Source of the DNA: Streptacidiphilus anmyonensis
Lineage (GTDB): Bacteria; Actinomycetota; Actinomycetes; Streptomycetales; Streptomycetaceae
Length of the DNA: 64,000 nt
NCBI RefSeq assembly: GCF_000787855.1
Contig: NZ_BBPQ01000027.1
Coordinates: forward strand, 9,049 to 73,048
Reading direction: 5' to 3'
In this document: positions 33,639 to 42,072 of the stretch, piece after piece
Numbering within the stretch: position 1 is the first letter of the stretch
Layout of the letters: each line of letters opens with the position of its first letter
Program-made: the position numbers and the translations under genes
The notes under the pieces: model-generated
What the model was told of the DNA's origin: nothing
Database searches by the model: none
Seen by the model: the letters and a program-made list of their open reading frames with translations, nothing else

Positions 33639-34483
33639 CTGTCAGTCACCACGGCGCCAGGCGTCCGGTTTCGCGCGCGCGCGTCGCCGGCGGTCAGTGC
33701 CCGAACCGGGCCCTCGGCTTGGACCGGTTGCCAGTCGCGTGGATGTGGCCGCCCATCGCGGTCCGCGTCGCGGATCCGGAGCTTGTCGCCGGTGCGGTTC
33801 CACTCGGGGGCCAGGTCGGTCCCGACGCGGTGCGGCAAGGTGGAGCGGACGATCTCCCACCGGCCCGCGCGCACCCGTCCCACGGAGACCTCGCAGTCCA
33901 GAAGCGCCGCGCCCTGCGCGCGGCGATCGCAGCCGCCCACCTGCTCGACGAGGGAGACCAGCGGCATCGGGAGCGGCGCGTACCGGTCCCTGGCGTAGCA
34001 GAACCAGGAGCCGGCACGGACAAGCAGCCCTGTGCAACCGTCCTGCGGATCCTCCAGCAGCGCTGCCGCCGGGGCGGCGGGTGGACCTCCGATGCGTTCC
34101 CAGTGCTCCAGGTAGGCCTCGTGCAGTCCCTCCTCCACCAGAACGCCTTCCTCCCAGCGCAGGGTGCCGGTGTCGGGAAGTGGCGCCGTCGGGTGGAGGT
34201 CGATCCGGCGCACCCAACTGAACGCCTCGCCGTCCTGTTGCAACGTGCCGGCGAAGGCCCTCTGGCCGCACAGCGCGAGCAACTGATGGTGGTCCAGGTC
34301 CCGCAACGGCGACGCTCCGACGGCCGCGTCGAGCCCGGCGGGCTGGCGCAGATCGCCGAAGAGCGTGGGGCCCTGGACCCAGGTGACGCTGCTGGTGCGG
34401 TCTGTCGAGCCATCGGCTTCGGGCACGAGCGTGCGCCGCCAGACGCCGCCCAGATCAGCGAGCGCGACATCGACCCCGACCAT
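33548..34483 (-). CDS. HRI1-like protein
   Basis: 311 residues from ATG 34483 (GAGGAGG upstream). It reads [60 protein letters not shown] and [20 protein letters not shown], followed by [20 protein letters not shown]. The pattern (GxWRRxxxxxxDG, WxQGxxxxxDLRxP, DCExSxGxxxxxxWxIxRSTLP) matches bacterial homologues of the yeast HRI1 protein family, lipocalin-like beta-barrels of unknown function. The last 50 or so residues are low-complexity and overlap the 3' end of the convergent membrane gene. Confidence 0.65.
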   Translation of the reverse strand: MVGVDVALADLGGVWRRTLVPEADGSTDRTSSVTWVQGPTLFGDLRQPAGLDAAVGASPLRDLDHHQLLALCGQRAFAGTLQQDGEAFSWVRRIDLHPTAPLPDTGTLRWEEGVLVEEGLHEAYLEHWERIGGPPAAPAAALLEDPQDGCTGLLVRAGSWFCYARDRYAPLPMPLVSLVEQVGGCDRRAQGAALLDCEVSVGRVRAGRWEIVRSTLPHRVGTDLAPEWNRTGDKLRIRDADRDGRPHPRDWQPVQAEGPVRALTAGDARARNRTPGAVVTDSQGGSAASRPGTRRSWWLSRTRRTAQSARR

Positions 34484-34855
34484 CTGTCCTCCTCATCCGA
34501 CGCAAGGCCGATCCGAACCCGTCCGCACCGGGCAACCTCGCCCGACTATCCTGCCGCGCGACGACCACACCGACTGCCCACGGCCGGCGATCGGGCGCAC
34601 ACCGACCCCCGCCTGCGGCAGCACACAAGCGCCAACGGGCTGATCCTGAGTGCCGGACGGAGCGCGGCGAAACCACGACGGCGCCGTTGCCACGGCGTTA
34701 AGCCCTCTGGCCAGGGGCCCCGACTTCGTCGTAGCGTGCTGCTCGAACGCGCGGTTCCGAAGTCGCTTCACCCGGCAGATCCGAGGACACCAGGGCGATC
34801 AGACCCAGGGGTCCTCACCAGCGAGGACTCTGCTATCCAGGACAGGGGAACAGGC
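34484..34855. other. Intergenic leader region of the cold-shock gene
   Basis: About 370 bp between the divergent HRI1-like and csp genes. A long 5' leader would be normal for a cold-shock mRNA, but no conserved cold-box could be identified by eye. Confidence 0.4.
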
Positions 34856-35059
34856 ATGGCCACCGGAATCGTGAAGTGGTTCAACGCCGAGAAGGGCTTT
34901 GGCTTCATCGCCCAGGACAGCGGCGGCCCAGACGTGTTCGTCCACTACAGCGCGATCAACTCCGACGGCTTCCGGTCGCTGGACGAGGGCGCGCAGGTCG
35001 AGTTCGACGTCGAGCAGGGCCCGAAGGGGCCGCAGGCAGGCAACGTCCGGACCATCTGA
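34856..35059 (+). CDS. csp: Cold-shock protein
   Basis: 67 residues from ATG 34856 with AGGGGAA upstream. The sequence [20 protein letters not shown] with RNP1 KGFGFI, and [20 protein letters not shown] with RNP2 VFVHY, is a standard single cold-shock domain that binds single-stranded RNA/DNA. Length is typical. A perfect 13-bp stem-loop terminator follows 13 nt after the stop. Confidence 0.96.
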   Translation: MATGIVKWFNAEKGFGFIAQDSGGPDVFVHYSAINSDGFRSLDEGAQVEFDVEQGPKGPQAGNVRTI

Positions 35060-35071
35060 GGCACGCAGCGA

Positions 35072-35100
35072 AAGCCCGCCGCGGTCACCGCGGCGGGCTT
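35072..35100 (+). terminator. Terminator of csp
   Basis: AAGCCCGCCGCGG, loop TCA, CCGCGGCGGGCTT: a perfect 13-bp stem directly downstream of the cold-shock gene. Confidence 0.88.
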
Positions 35101-35253
35101 GGTGGCATGAACTGGATCGAGGTGGTCCCGGCAGGGGCGGGCCCCGTGGCGTTGACGCAGTGCGGGCTCACGTTCGTGCTTCACATGGTCGCAGGACCGC
35201 GCCGGGGCACGCGCGGCCAGGACTGATCCCTCCGGCCGGGCGACGACCTGGCG

Positions 35254-35412
35254 GTGATTCCCGGCTTGGAGCGCCTGGAATCCCTCAACGACGTCGTCAT
35301 GAAGATCACCGGCGTACCGCAGCGCGCGACCGTGCCCGCCGAGATCGTCCGCCGCGCCGACCAGATCGAAGTGGTCGACATGCCCCCCGATGGCCTACGC
35401 CGACGCAGCCCT
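35254..35412 (+). pseudogene. KdpD-like fragment
   Basis: Reads LERLESLNDVVMKITGVPQR then ATVPAEIVRRADQIEVVDMP PDGLRRR, matching the end of the N-terminal nucleotide-binding domain of KdpD (HLESLNDVVExITGVxQRETVPDxVVRRADQVExVDMxPEALRRR). No kinase domain follows, and the start is lost. It is a relic of an osmosensing two-component system. Confidence 0.7.
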
Positions 35413-35654
35413 GAGCTCTGGCCAGCAAAGGATCCATCAGTTTCCGTCTACCTTCGGGTGTGGGCCGCGCGGCATTGGAGTGTGGCAGGGCCGACGCACC
35501 TCAAGCTGCCTGGCGGGGCCGGTTCGGCGAACCACCGGTTGCGTAGCGCGTCCGTAGGTCGGGGATCGCCGAGAGCGTCGAGCCCTCGAGCTGCAGGCCC
35601 GCGCCAAGCCCGGGCCGGCCCACCGAATGAGGATCGCGCGACGGTTCAGCGTGG

Positions 35655-36461
35655 TCAGACGATTGCGGAGTCGCCGCTGCGGGGCGTGGGAACCTCGGCA
35701 GCCCGGTCGGCGCTTGGGGTTGCGGCATCGAAGAAGCGGAGCAACTCCACCGGGAAGGGCATGACCAAGGTGGAGTTCTTCTCCGCCGCGACCTCCACGA
35801 CGGTCTGAAGCAGCCGCAGTTGCATGGCCGCAGGGGTGTCCGCCATCTCAGCCGCGGCCTGGGCGAGTTTCTGCGACGCCTCCAGTTCGCCCTCGGCGGT
35901 GATGACGCGGGCGCGTCGCTCACGGTCCGCCTCCGCCTGGCGCGCCATCGAGCGCTTCATCGACTCGGGAAGCGCGACGTCCTTGATTTCCACGCGGTCG
36001 ATGTGGATGCCCCATTCACTCGCCGGACTCTCGAGCATCAGCTCAAGGCCCTGGTGGAGTGCCTCCCGACCGGACAACAGCTCGTCGAGCTCGCTCTTGC
36101 CGATCACCGAGCGCAGCGAGGTCTGGGCGACCTGGGACATCGCGAAGGTGTAGTCCTGGACCTTGACCGCGGCCGTGATCGGATCAACGACCCTGAAGTA
36201 CAGCACCGCGTCCACCCTCACGGAGACGTTGTCGCGAGTGATGCCCTCCTGCGAGGGAACGGGCATGGTGATGGTCTGCACGTTGACCTTGCGCATCCGC
36301 TCAACCACCGGGACGAGCAGGGTCAGGCCCGGCTGACGCGCCGCCTCCCGCACCCGCCCAAGGCGGAACACCACTCCGCGCTCGTACTGCTGGACCACAC
36401 GCACACTCTTGGCCAGCACGATCAGTGCCAGCACGAGCGGCACCGCAAGTACTGCGATCAT
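35655..36461 (-). CDS. SPFH/slipin-family membrane protein
   Basis: 268 residues from ATG 36461 with GAAGGAGAG upstream. One N-terminal transmembrane helix (MIAVLAVPLVLALIVLAKSV) is followed by the SPFH (band 7) domain: VRVVQQYERGVVFRLGRVRE, QEGITRDNVSVRVDAVLYFR and TSLRSVIGKSELDELLSGRE, then a coiled coil (ADRERRARVITAEGELEASQ) and a MPFPVELLRFF tail. These match slipin/stomatin proteins of membrane microdomains. No adjacent NfeD gene is seen. Confidence 0.9.
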   Translation of the reverse strand: MIAVLAVPLVLALIVLAKSVRVVQQYERGVVFRLGRVREAARQPGLTLLVPVVERMRKVNVQTITMPVPSQEGITRDNVSVRVDAVLYFRVVDPITAAVKVQDYTFAMSQVAQTSLRSVIGKSELDELLSGREALHQGLELMLESPASEWGIHIDRVEIKDVALPESMKRSMARQAEADRERRARVITAEGELEASQKLAQAAAEMADTPAAMQLRLLQTVVEVAAEKNSTLVMPFPVELLRFFDAATPSADRAAEVPTPRSGDSAIV

Positions 36462-37508
36462 CGACTTGTCTCTCCTTCGTTCCGCAGCCGGTCGGCTGCC
36501 GCCGCGCACCGGGCGCGGGACCGATCGCAGAACCTACTCCTCAGGACGGGAACGTGGGGCCAGTGCGCGTCAGGGCCGCGTACGGAGATCGTCAATTCTC
36601 GCCGCACTGTGGCGAGCTCGTCACCAGGCGCCTCTGGAGACCGCGACCTTGACCCGAGGTGCCGCATGACCACCTTGCGCGAAGCGGCCAGCCGCGAAGC
36701 CGTCCTGAAGACCATCCTCGCTGCGGTGAAGGGTGAGTACGACGCGGCCCGCCCGGAACCTGTGCACCCACCACTTCATGCTGGCGCGGGTGCGTTGCGA
36801 GGTCCCGACCGAGAAACGCCCTCGACGCCGACCGCGCGCAGGAATCCGCCGAGGACACCGACCTGCCCGACATCGCTGAGGCGATGCGCGCACTGATGTC
36901 GCGCCAGGCCGAGGCTCTGTTCCTCCAGTACTGACAAGGCTGGTGGACGAGCGGATCGCCGCCCGGTTCGACTGCCAGATCGGCGCGGTGCGGTCCCTCA
37001 AGTCCCGTGCCCGCCACTTCCTCCCCCGGTACCTCGCCTGCGCCGCGCGACCTGCCGGGGCCGCCCCAGTCGCGGCCCGGTCCCCACCCCATCCCTCACC
37101 CGACTCTGCACAGGGAGAGCTTGATGTTCGGGTGCACAGCAAGGACGGAACAGCGCGGGTGGCGGCGGAGGATGCCGACAGTGCTCCACTCCCCGGGTGC
37201 GGCCTCGAAGACCCACCTCTGGGCGGACTTCTCGCAGAGGCCGTCGTACACACCGGGTGCGTCGACCGGCTGGGGCCAGCCCGCCGGTTTCACACTCCAT
37301 AGTCGCTCGCATGTTTGATTTTCCACGGGTGGGTGCCGACTGCCAAAGATCCAAAAGCACCGATTCCAGCAACCCGCACCGGTGCCTGACGGGCTGTGAC
37401 CGGCTTTCCGCCCCCGGGCCTGGCCGACGTCCAGCCGGAGGCGGCCGCCGTGCCCTACGGTCCGCACTTGGCCAGCGCCAGCACGATCCCAAGGTAAGAG
37501 GCTGGCGC
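36462..37508. other. Decayed region, no intact gene
   Basis: ATG 36666 opens MTTLREAASREAVLKTILAA then VKGEYDAAR, protein-like for about 30 residues, before the frame dissolves into Pro/Arg-rich noise. A short stretch near 36945-37020 reads DERIAARFDCQIGAVRSLKS on the plus strand. Neither could be assigned. The rest shows nothing supportable. Confidence 0.35.
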
Positions 37509-37730
37509 ATGACGAGGATGGATGAGCTCGAGTTCGCCCGTACCTTCCCGACTGCGACGCTCGACGAGGCGTTTGACGGTCTGGAGCGGCTCACCGGGAC
37601 GCCCCGCGCCGCCCTTGAGCACATCACACGGTCAGGCGCGACGATGAGCACCGACACCGAGCTCAACGTAGCCAACGCCCTGGCGCAGGCCCACCAGCCC
37701 GCGCCCGACGTCAGACCAGCCGGAGAGTAG
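37509..37730 (+). CDS. Small hypothetical helical protein (73 aa)
   Basis: ATG 37509 has AAGAGG about 8 nt upstream; ATG 37518 is an alternative. The product reads MDELEFARTFPTATLDEAFD and GLERLTGTPRAALEHITRSG, then TELNVANALAQAHQPAPD; helical and evenly composed. I do not recognise it. A small regulator or a leftover of a mobile element are both possible. Confidence 0.4.
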   Translation: MTRMDELEFARTFPTATLDEAFDGLERLTGTPRAALEHITRSGATMSTDTELNVANALAQAHQPAPDVRPAGE

Positions 37731-38380
37731 ACGCGCAGATGAGTCGGGCCGGGCTGCCCCGCCGTGGGCGCACCCGGCCCGTCGCGCTGTACCTGCTGCC
37801 CTCACGACGCCCACTACGAGCCCTCGGTGAATCGGGCGACAGAATCCCGCGGGGCCGGTTGCCGCTCGACGAGGTGGGGGCGCTGCTGGACGCGCTGGGC
37901 CGACGCCCTCGCCGAGCCCGGCACAGGGTCCGCACCCGTGCGCCGCGATGGTGCGTCAGGTGGCGGCTGGCCTGGTGTACCGAGCGACGGGCCACCTCGG
38001 CCGCTGGAGCGCGAAGCCACGCTCTCCGATGACCTGGATGCGGCCCGGCCGGACCGCATCCCCTTCCTGCACACCCTCGCCGCGCGAGCAACGAGTGTCC
38101 AAGATCACGGGGGTGCTTCAGGGGGCGCCGCCGGTCGGCGGGTTACGGTCCAACGGAACCACGGCCGACGCGGCCCAGCCTGAACCATCGCGGTGAAGGA
38201 CTCTCCAGGGCGGCGCCGTTCCCCACGGTGGGCATAGGCGGCCAGAGCGTGCATCTTCACAGGTCAAGACCCCCGTATAGCAGTGATCTGGCATGCGGCC
38301 AACACTTCTTCGCCCTGCCCGATCCACGACGAGCGAGATCATGGGGCGGTCCGGTTCATGTGCACGGAATGTGAGTTGAC
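37731..38380. other. Intergenic region upstream of the SARP gene
   Basis: About 650 bp without a supportable gene. The frames here are Arg/Pro-rich and look like shadows of noncoding GC-rich DNA. The regulator's promoter should lie near the right end. Confidence 0.4.
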
Positions 38381-41317
38381 TTGAAGTTTGCGATTCTCGG
38401 TCCGTTGGAGGTTCGTTCTGACGGCATGGTGGTGGATGTGGTTCGCCCGCGCCGACGCGCGGTGCTGGTGTTTCTGCTCCTGCACGCCAACCGCAGCGTG
38501 AGCACCGAGCTCCTGGTCGACGCGCTCTGGGGTGAGGCCCCGCCCCGTACCGCTCGGGCGCAGGTCCACACAGCGGTCTCCACGTTGCGGGGTGCGCTGC
38601 CGGCAGCCCTCGGTGGGCAGTTGTCCTCCGAGGGCACCGGGTACCGGCTGACGGTGGCCGAAGGGGAGTTGGACACGACGGAGTTCGGTCGCCGGATCGC
38701 GGCCGCCCGACATTGTGTGGGCCGTGGCGCGCCGGACGATGCTGCACGCCTGTTGCGGTCGGGCCTGGGCCTGTGGCGCGGGAAGGCCCTCGCCGGGGTG
38801 GACGCCCCGTTCGCGGAGTCGGCCCGAGCCCGGCTGGAGGAGGAACGCTTCGTCGCCCATGAGCTTCTGGCGGACCTTGAGATGACGGCAGGGAGGCACG
38901 TCGAGCTGGTGCCAGTGCTGACCGATCTGCTGAACGAGCACCCGGCGCGTGAGTCGATCGCGGAACGGCTGACGTTGGCCCTGTACCGCTGTGGCCGACA
39001 GGCCGATGCGCTGGCGGTGGTGCGTAGTTTGCGCGGGCTGCTGGCCGACGAGTACGGGCTCGACCCGGGACCCGGAGTGACCGAGCTGGAGGCGGCCATG
39101 CTGCGTGGGGACCCGTGTCTCAGCTACGACACGAAGCAGCCGAGTGCAGTCAAACAGTCCACCGCGACATCCTCCGTACCCACCGTGCCCGGCGCCTCGA
39201 AACCTACTGCCCCGGCGTCGGCTGCTGTGACGACGGGCGCGGGGCTCGGGCCTGCCCAGCTTCCTCGGATGCCGGCGGGGTTCGTGGGTCGGCGGGATGA
39301 ACTGGCGGAGCTGGCCACTCTGCTGGACTCCGGCGTCGACGCGGCCCGGATCGCCGTGGTGAGCGGTCCGGCGGGCGTGGGCAAGACCTCACTCGCGCTG
39401 CGGTGGGCCCATAGCGCGGTCGACGCTTTCCCCGATGGCCAGTTGTTCGCCGATCTGCACGGCTACGACACGGCGGACTTCGAGGCCCCCGGGCGGGTGC
39501 TGGAACGATTCCTCCTGGCGCTGGGGGTCCCCGGCCACCGGATTCCCGCGGACCTGGCGCAGCGCGAGGATCTGTACCGCTCGCGGATGGCTGACCGCAG
39601 CATGTTGGTGGTGCTCGACAACGCGCACGACTACCAGCAGGTCCGACCGCTGCTGCCCGGCACGGGACACTGCCTCACCCTGGTGACGAGCCGGGGCAGG
39701 ATGAGCGGACTCGTGGCTGAGACCGGTGCGTCGTGCCTGCCACTCGGGATGCTCCCCCTGGAGGACTCGGTCGAGGTGCTGAGTCGGATCGCCGGAGCCG
39801 ACAGGGTCGAGGCCGCACCCGACTCGGCCCGTGAACTGGCCCGGCTCTGCGGTGGACTGCCACTGGCGCTGCGGATTTCGGCAGTCCGGCTGCTGGAGGA
39901 ACCGGCCACCCCGCTGGCCGGATTGGCTGCGGAGCTGACGCCGGAGGAGGACCGGTTGGCCGGGCTCGGCCTGGCGGCCGACGACCACACCGTGTCCCGG
40001 GCGCTGGACCACACCCGACAGCGGCTGACAGTCGATCAGTCCCGGGTCTTCCACCTGATCAGCCTGCACCCCGGCGCGGACATCGGTTCTGCGGCCGTCG
40101 AGGCGGTCGCCGGGAGTGGCGGGTTGCTGCGGGATTCCGCCTCGCTCCCGGTACGACAGTCGCTGCGGGCGCTGGAGGCGGTGCACCTCGTGGACCGGAC
40201 CGGCACGGACCGGTACGCGATGCACGATCTGGTCCGGCTCTACGGCAGGCAGACGTCTCCAGTGCCTCCTGCCGAACAGGACTCCGCACTCGATCGCATG
40301 TTCGACTGGTATATCCATGTCGCCTCCGCGGGGCAGCGGCTGCTCAAGCCTTCCGGCCTGCATCTTCCGTCAGATCTGATCCATCGTCTGTCCGGCAACG
40401 CTCCGGTCGAGGACGAGGAGCAGGCCGTCCAGTGGTTCGACCAGGAGATCGACAACCTGACCTCGCTGATCCAGTTGGCCGCTGTGAGGGCGAACCACCG
40501 GGTGGTGTGGCAGTTGTCGTCCGCCGTCTCCGGCTATCTGCTGCGCTGCCATCGGCTGGACGCCCTGATCGAAACCCAGAAGCTGGGCGAGTACGCGGCG
40601 AAGCAGCAGAAGAACGAGCTGGCGGCTGCGGACCTCGCCGCCAATCTGGGTATCGCCTATTCGATGCGGCGTGATCCACAGGCGAGGGGTCCGTTCGAGC
40701 GAGCCGTCTCGATCTTTCTGCGACACGGTGACCTGCGTCGGACCGCCGTCACCCGGCTCAATCTCGGCAGCCTGCACTACGAACTCGGACTGCTCGACGA
40801 CGCGGCAGTGTTCCAGTCCGCGGCCGTGGACGCCGCCCGCGAACTGGGCATGAGCCAGGTTCTGGCGGTCGCGCTCGGGAACCTGGGCCTCACCCGGAGC
40901 GATCTGGGCGACCACCAGAGCGCTCGGGAACTGTTCGTCGAAGCACAGGCGGCCGCCGAGGACTGCGGCTGGCATGCCCAGGCCACTACCACCCGCGGAA
41001 TGCTGGCCTGGGTGCTGATGCGGCTCGGCGACTTCGACCAGGGGCTGACACTGAGCAGGTTGACCTTGGACGAGGCTCTGCGCACCGGAAACTCCCTGGT
41101 CGCGGGCCGGATGCTGGACCAGGTCGGTCTCGCACTTGCGGCGCTCGGCAACTGGACCGAGGCGCGCCGGTCCTGGGGTGAGGCGCTGCGGACCTTCTCC
41201 GAGATCGACTGCCCCGAGGCGGACGCGGTCTCCGCCCGACTGCGCGGAGACCGGGACGCACTTCCCGGTCTCGACGCGGAGGGAAACCCCACGATCGCGG
41301 ATCTCCGCGCGCGGTAG
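38381..41317 (+). CDS. AfsR/SARP-type regulator (OmpR-HTH, BTAD, NB-ARC, TPR)
   Basis: 978 residues from TTG 38381; no in-frame ATG precedes it. Domain order: winged helix (MKFAILGPLEVRSDG, RAVLVFLLLHANRSVSTELL, residues 1-90), BTAD (residues about 95-245, RFVAHELLADLEMTAGRHVE), Ala/Pro linker, NB-ARC ATPase with Walker A VSGPAGVGKTSLALRW near residue 330 and Walker B MLVVLDNAHDYQQVRPL, then C-terminal TPRs (LNLGSLHYELGLLDDAAVFQ, NLGLTRSDLGDHQSARELFV). SARPs activate antibiotic clusters by binding heptameric repeats at promoters. It converges on the azol(in)e-peptide operon and is the obvious candidate activator. Confidence 0.93.
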   Translation: MKFAILGPLEVRSDGMVVDVVRPRRRAVLVFLLLHANRSVSTELLVDALWGEAPPRTARAQVHTAVSTLRGALPAALGGQLSSEGTGYRLTVAEGELDTTEFGRRIAAARHCVGRGAPDDAARLLRSGLGLWRGKALAGVDAPFAESARARLEEERFVAHELLADLEMTAGRHVELVPVLTDLLNEHPARESIAERLTLALYRCGRQADALAVVRSLRGLLADEYGLDPGPGVTELEAAMLRGDPCLSYDTKQPSAVKQSTATSSVPTVPGASKPTAPASAAVTTGAGLGPAQLPRMPAGFVGRRDELAELATLLDSGVDAARIAVVSGPAGVGKTSLALRWAHSAVDAFPDGQLFADLHGYDTADFEAPGRVLERFLLALGVPGHRIPADLAQREDLYRSRMADRSMLVVLDNAHDYQQVRPLLPGTGHCLTLVTSRGRMSGLVAETGASCLPLGMLPLEDSVEVLSRIAGADRVEAAPDSARELARLCGGLPLALRISAVRLLEEPATPLAGLAAELTPEEDRLAGLGLAADDHTVSRALDHTRQRLTVDQSRVFHLISLHPGADIGSAAVEAVAGSGGLLRDSASLPVRQSLRALEAVHLVDRTGTDRYAMHDLVRLYGRQTSPVPPAEQDSALDRMFDWYIHVASAGQRLLKPSGLHLPSDLIHRLSGNAPVEDEEQAVQWFDQEIDNLTSLIQLAAVRANHRVVWQLSSAVSGYLLRCHRLDALIETQKLGEYAAKQQKNELAAADLAANLGIAYSMRRDPQARGPFERAVSIFLRHGDLRRTAVTRLNLGSLHYELGLLDDAAVFQSAAVDAARELGMSQVLAVALGNLGLTRSDLGDHQSARELFVEAQAAAEDCGWHAQATTTRGMLAWVLMRLGDFDQGLTLSRLTLDEALRTGNSLVAGRMLDQVGLALAALGNWTEARRSWGEALRTFSEIDCPEADAVSARLRGDRDALPGLDAEGNPTIADLRAR

Positions 41318-41345
41318 AACGGCCCGGACACCGCCGTAGACGGAC

Positions 41346-41393
41346 GAGTGCCCTGCGGGGGCCGGGTGCTGACCCAGTCCCCGCAGGGCACTC
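41346..41393. terminator. Bidirectional terminator between regulator and RiPP operon
   Basis: GAGTGCCCTGCGGGG (41346-41360) and CCCCGCAGGGCACTC (41379-41393) are perfect 15-bp complements between the convergent regulator and dehydrogenase genes. Confidence 0.88.
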
Positions 41394-42072
41394 ATGCCGG
41401 GCTGAGCTGGTTCGCGTAGCCCAGCGCGATGGTGAAGAGGTGACGGGTGCCGGGGGCGTCCTGACGGGCGGCGCGGGTGACTTCGGAGGAGGAGCGCCCG
41501 AACACACTGGCCTCCAGGCCGTGCGTCCGGGCCGCAAGCCACACGGCATAACCGAGGGAGCCGACTCGGACCAGCAGCCCGCCGTAGGCGGAATCGTCGG
41601 TGTCGGACACCGATCCGAAGATCAGTACCAGTGCGGGAGCGGCGGTGTAGGCGTTGTGCAGGGTCGGGAGGTGGAGCGGGCCACCGTGCCGCCGCCAGGT
41701 CCCCGATTCCAACTCCGGCTCGTGCAGGCCCTGATCCAGCCCGGCGACCCGGCAGCTGGCGACCAGGATGCCCAGCTCCGGGTCGCCGTGTGGAGTCACG
41801 GGCCATTGCTGTTGCTGGGACCTGCGGGCCGATGCCAGCACATCCAGCAGCAGGGACGCCGTGGGCGTGCGTTCGTCGAAGTCCCGGACGGAGCGGCGAC
41901 CGGTGAGCACTTCCTCCAGTGTGGCCCGGTCACCGACCCGGAAGCCCTCACCGGCCGGCGGGGTGACACTGGGCGGGCGCATCCGCGCACGGCTGGGTGG
42001 AGGCGGCTGGGTACGGCGGCGTACAGCGAAACCGATCGTGTCGCGAGGCTCCTCCCAGGCGATCAACGGCAT
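41392..42072 (-). CDS. Nitroreductase-like azoline dehydrogenase (SagB-related)
   Basis: 226 residues from ATG 42072, overlapping the upstream fused gene by 10 nt. It reads LEEVLTGRRSVRDFDERTPT (family RRSxRxF start), LHLPTLHNAYTAAPALVLIF and GLLVRVGSLGYAVWLAARTH then GLEASVFGRSS, features of FMN-dependent nitroreductase-fold dehydrogenases that oxidise azolines to azoles in TOMM/RiPP pathways. As the last gene of the leftward operon it ends in the bidirectional terminator. Which of the two nitroreductase-type domains in this cluster is catalytic cannot be decided by eye; this one has the more canonical N-terminus. Confidence 0.8.
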   Translation of the reverse strand: MPLIAWEEPRDTIGFAVRRRTQPPPPSRARMRPPSVTPPAGEGFRVGDRATLEEVLTGRRSVRDFDERTPTASLLLDVLASARRSQQQQWPVTPHGDPELGILVASCRVAGLDQGLHEPELESGTWRRHGGPLHLPTLHNAYTAAPALVLIFGSVSDTDDSAYGGLLVRVGSLGYAVWLAARTHGLEASVFGRSSSEVTRAARQDAPGTRHLFTIALGYANQLSPA

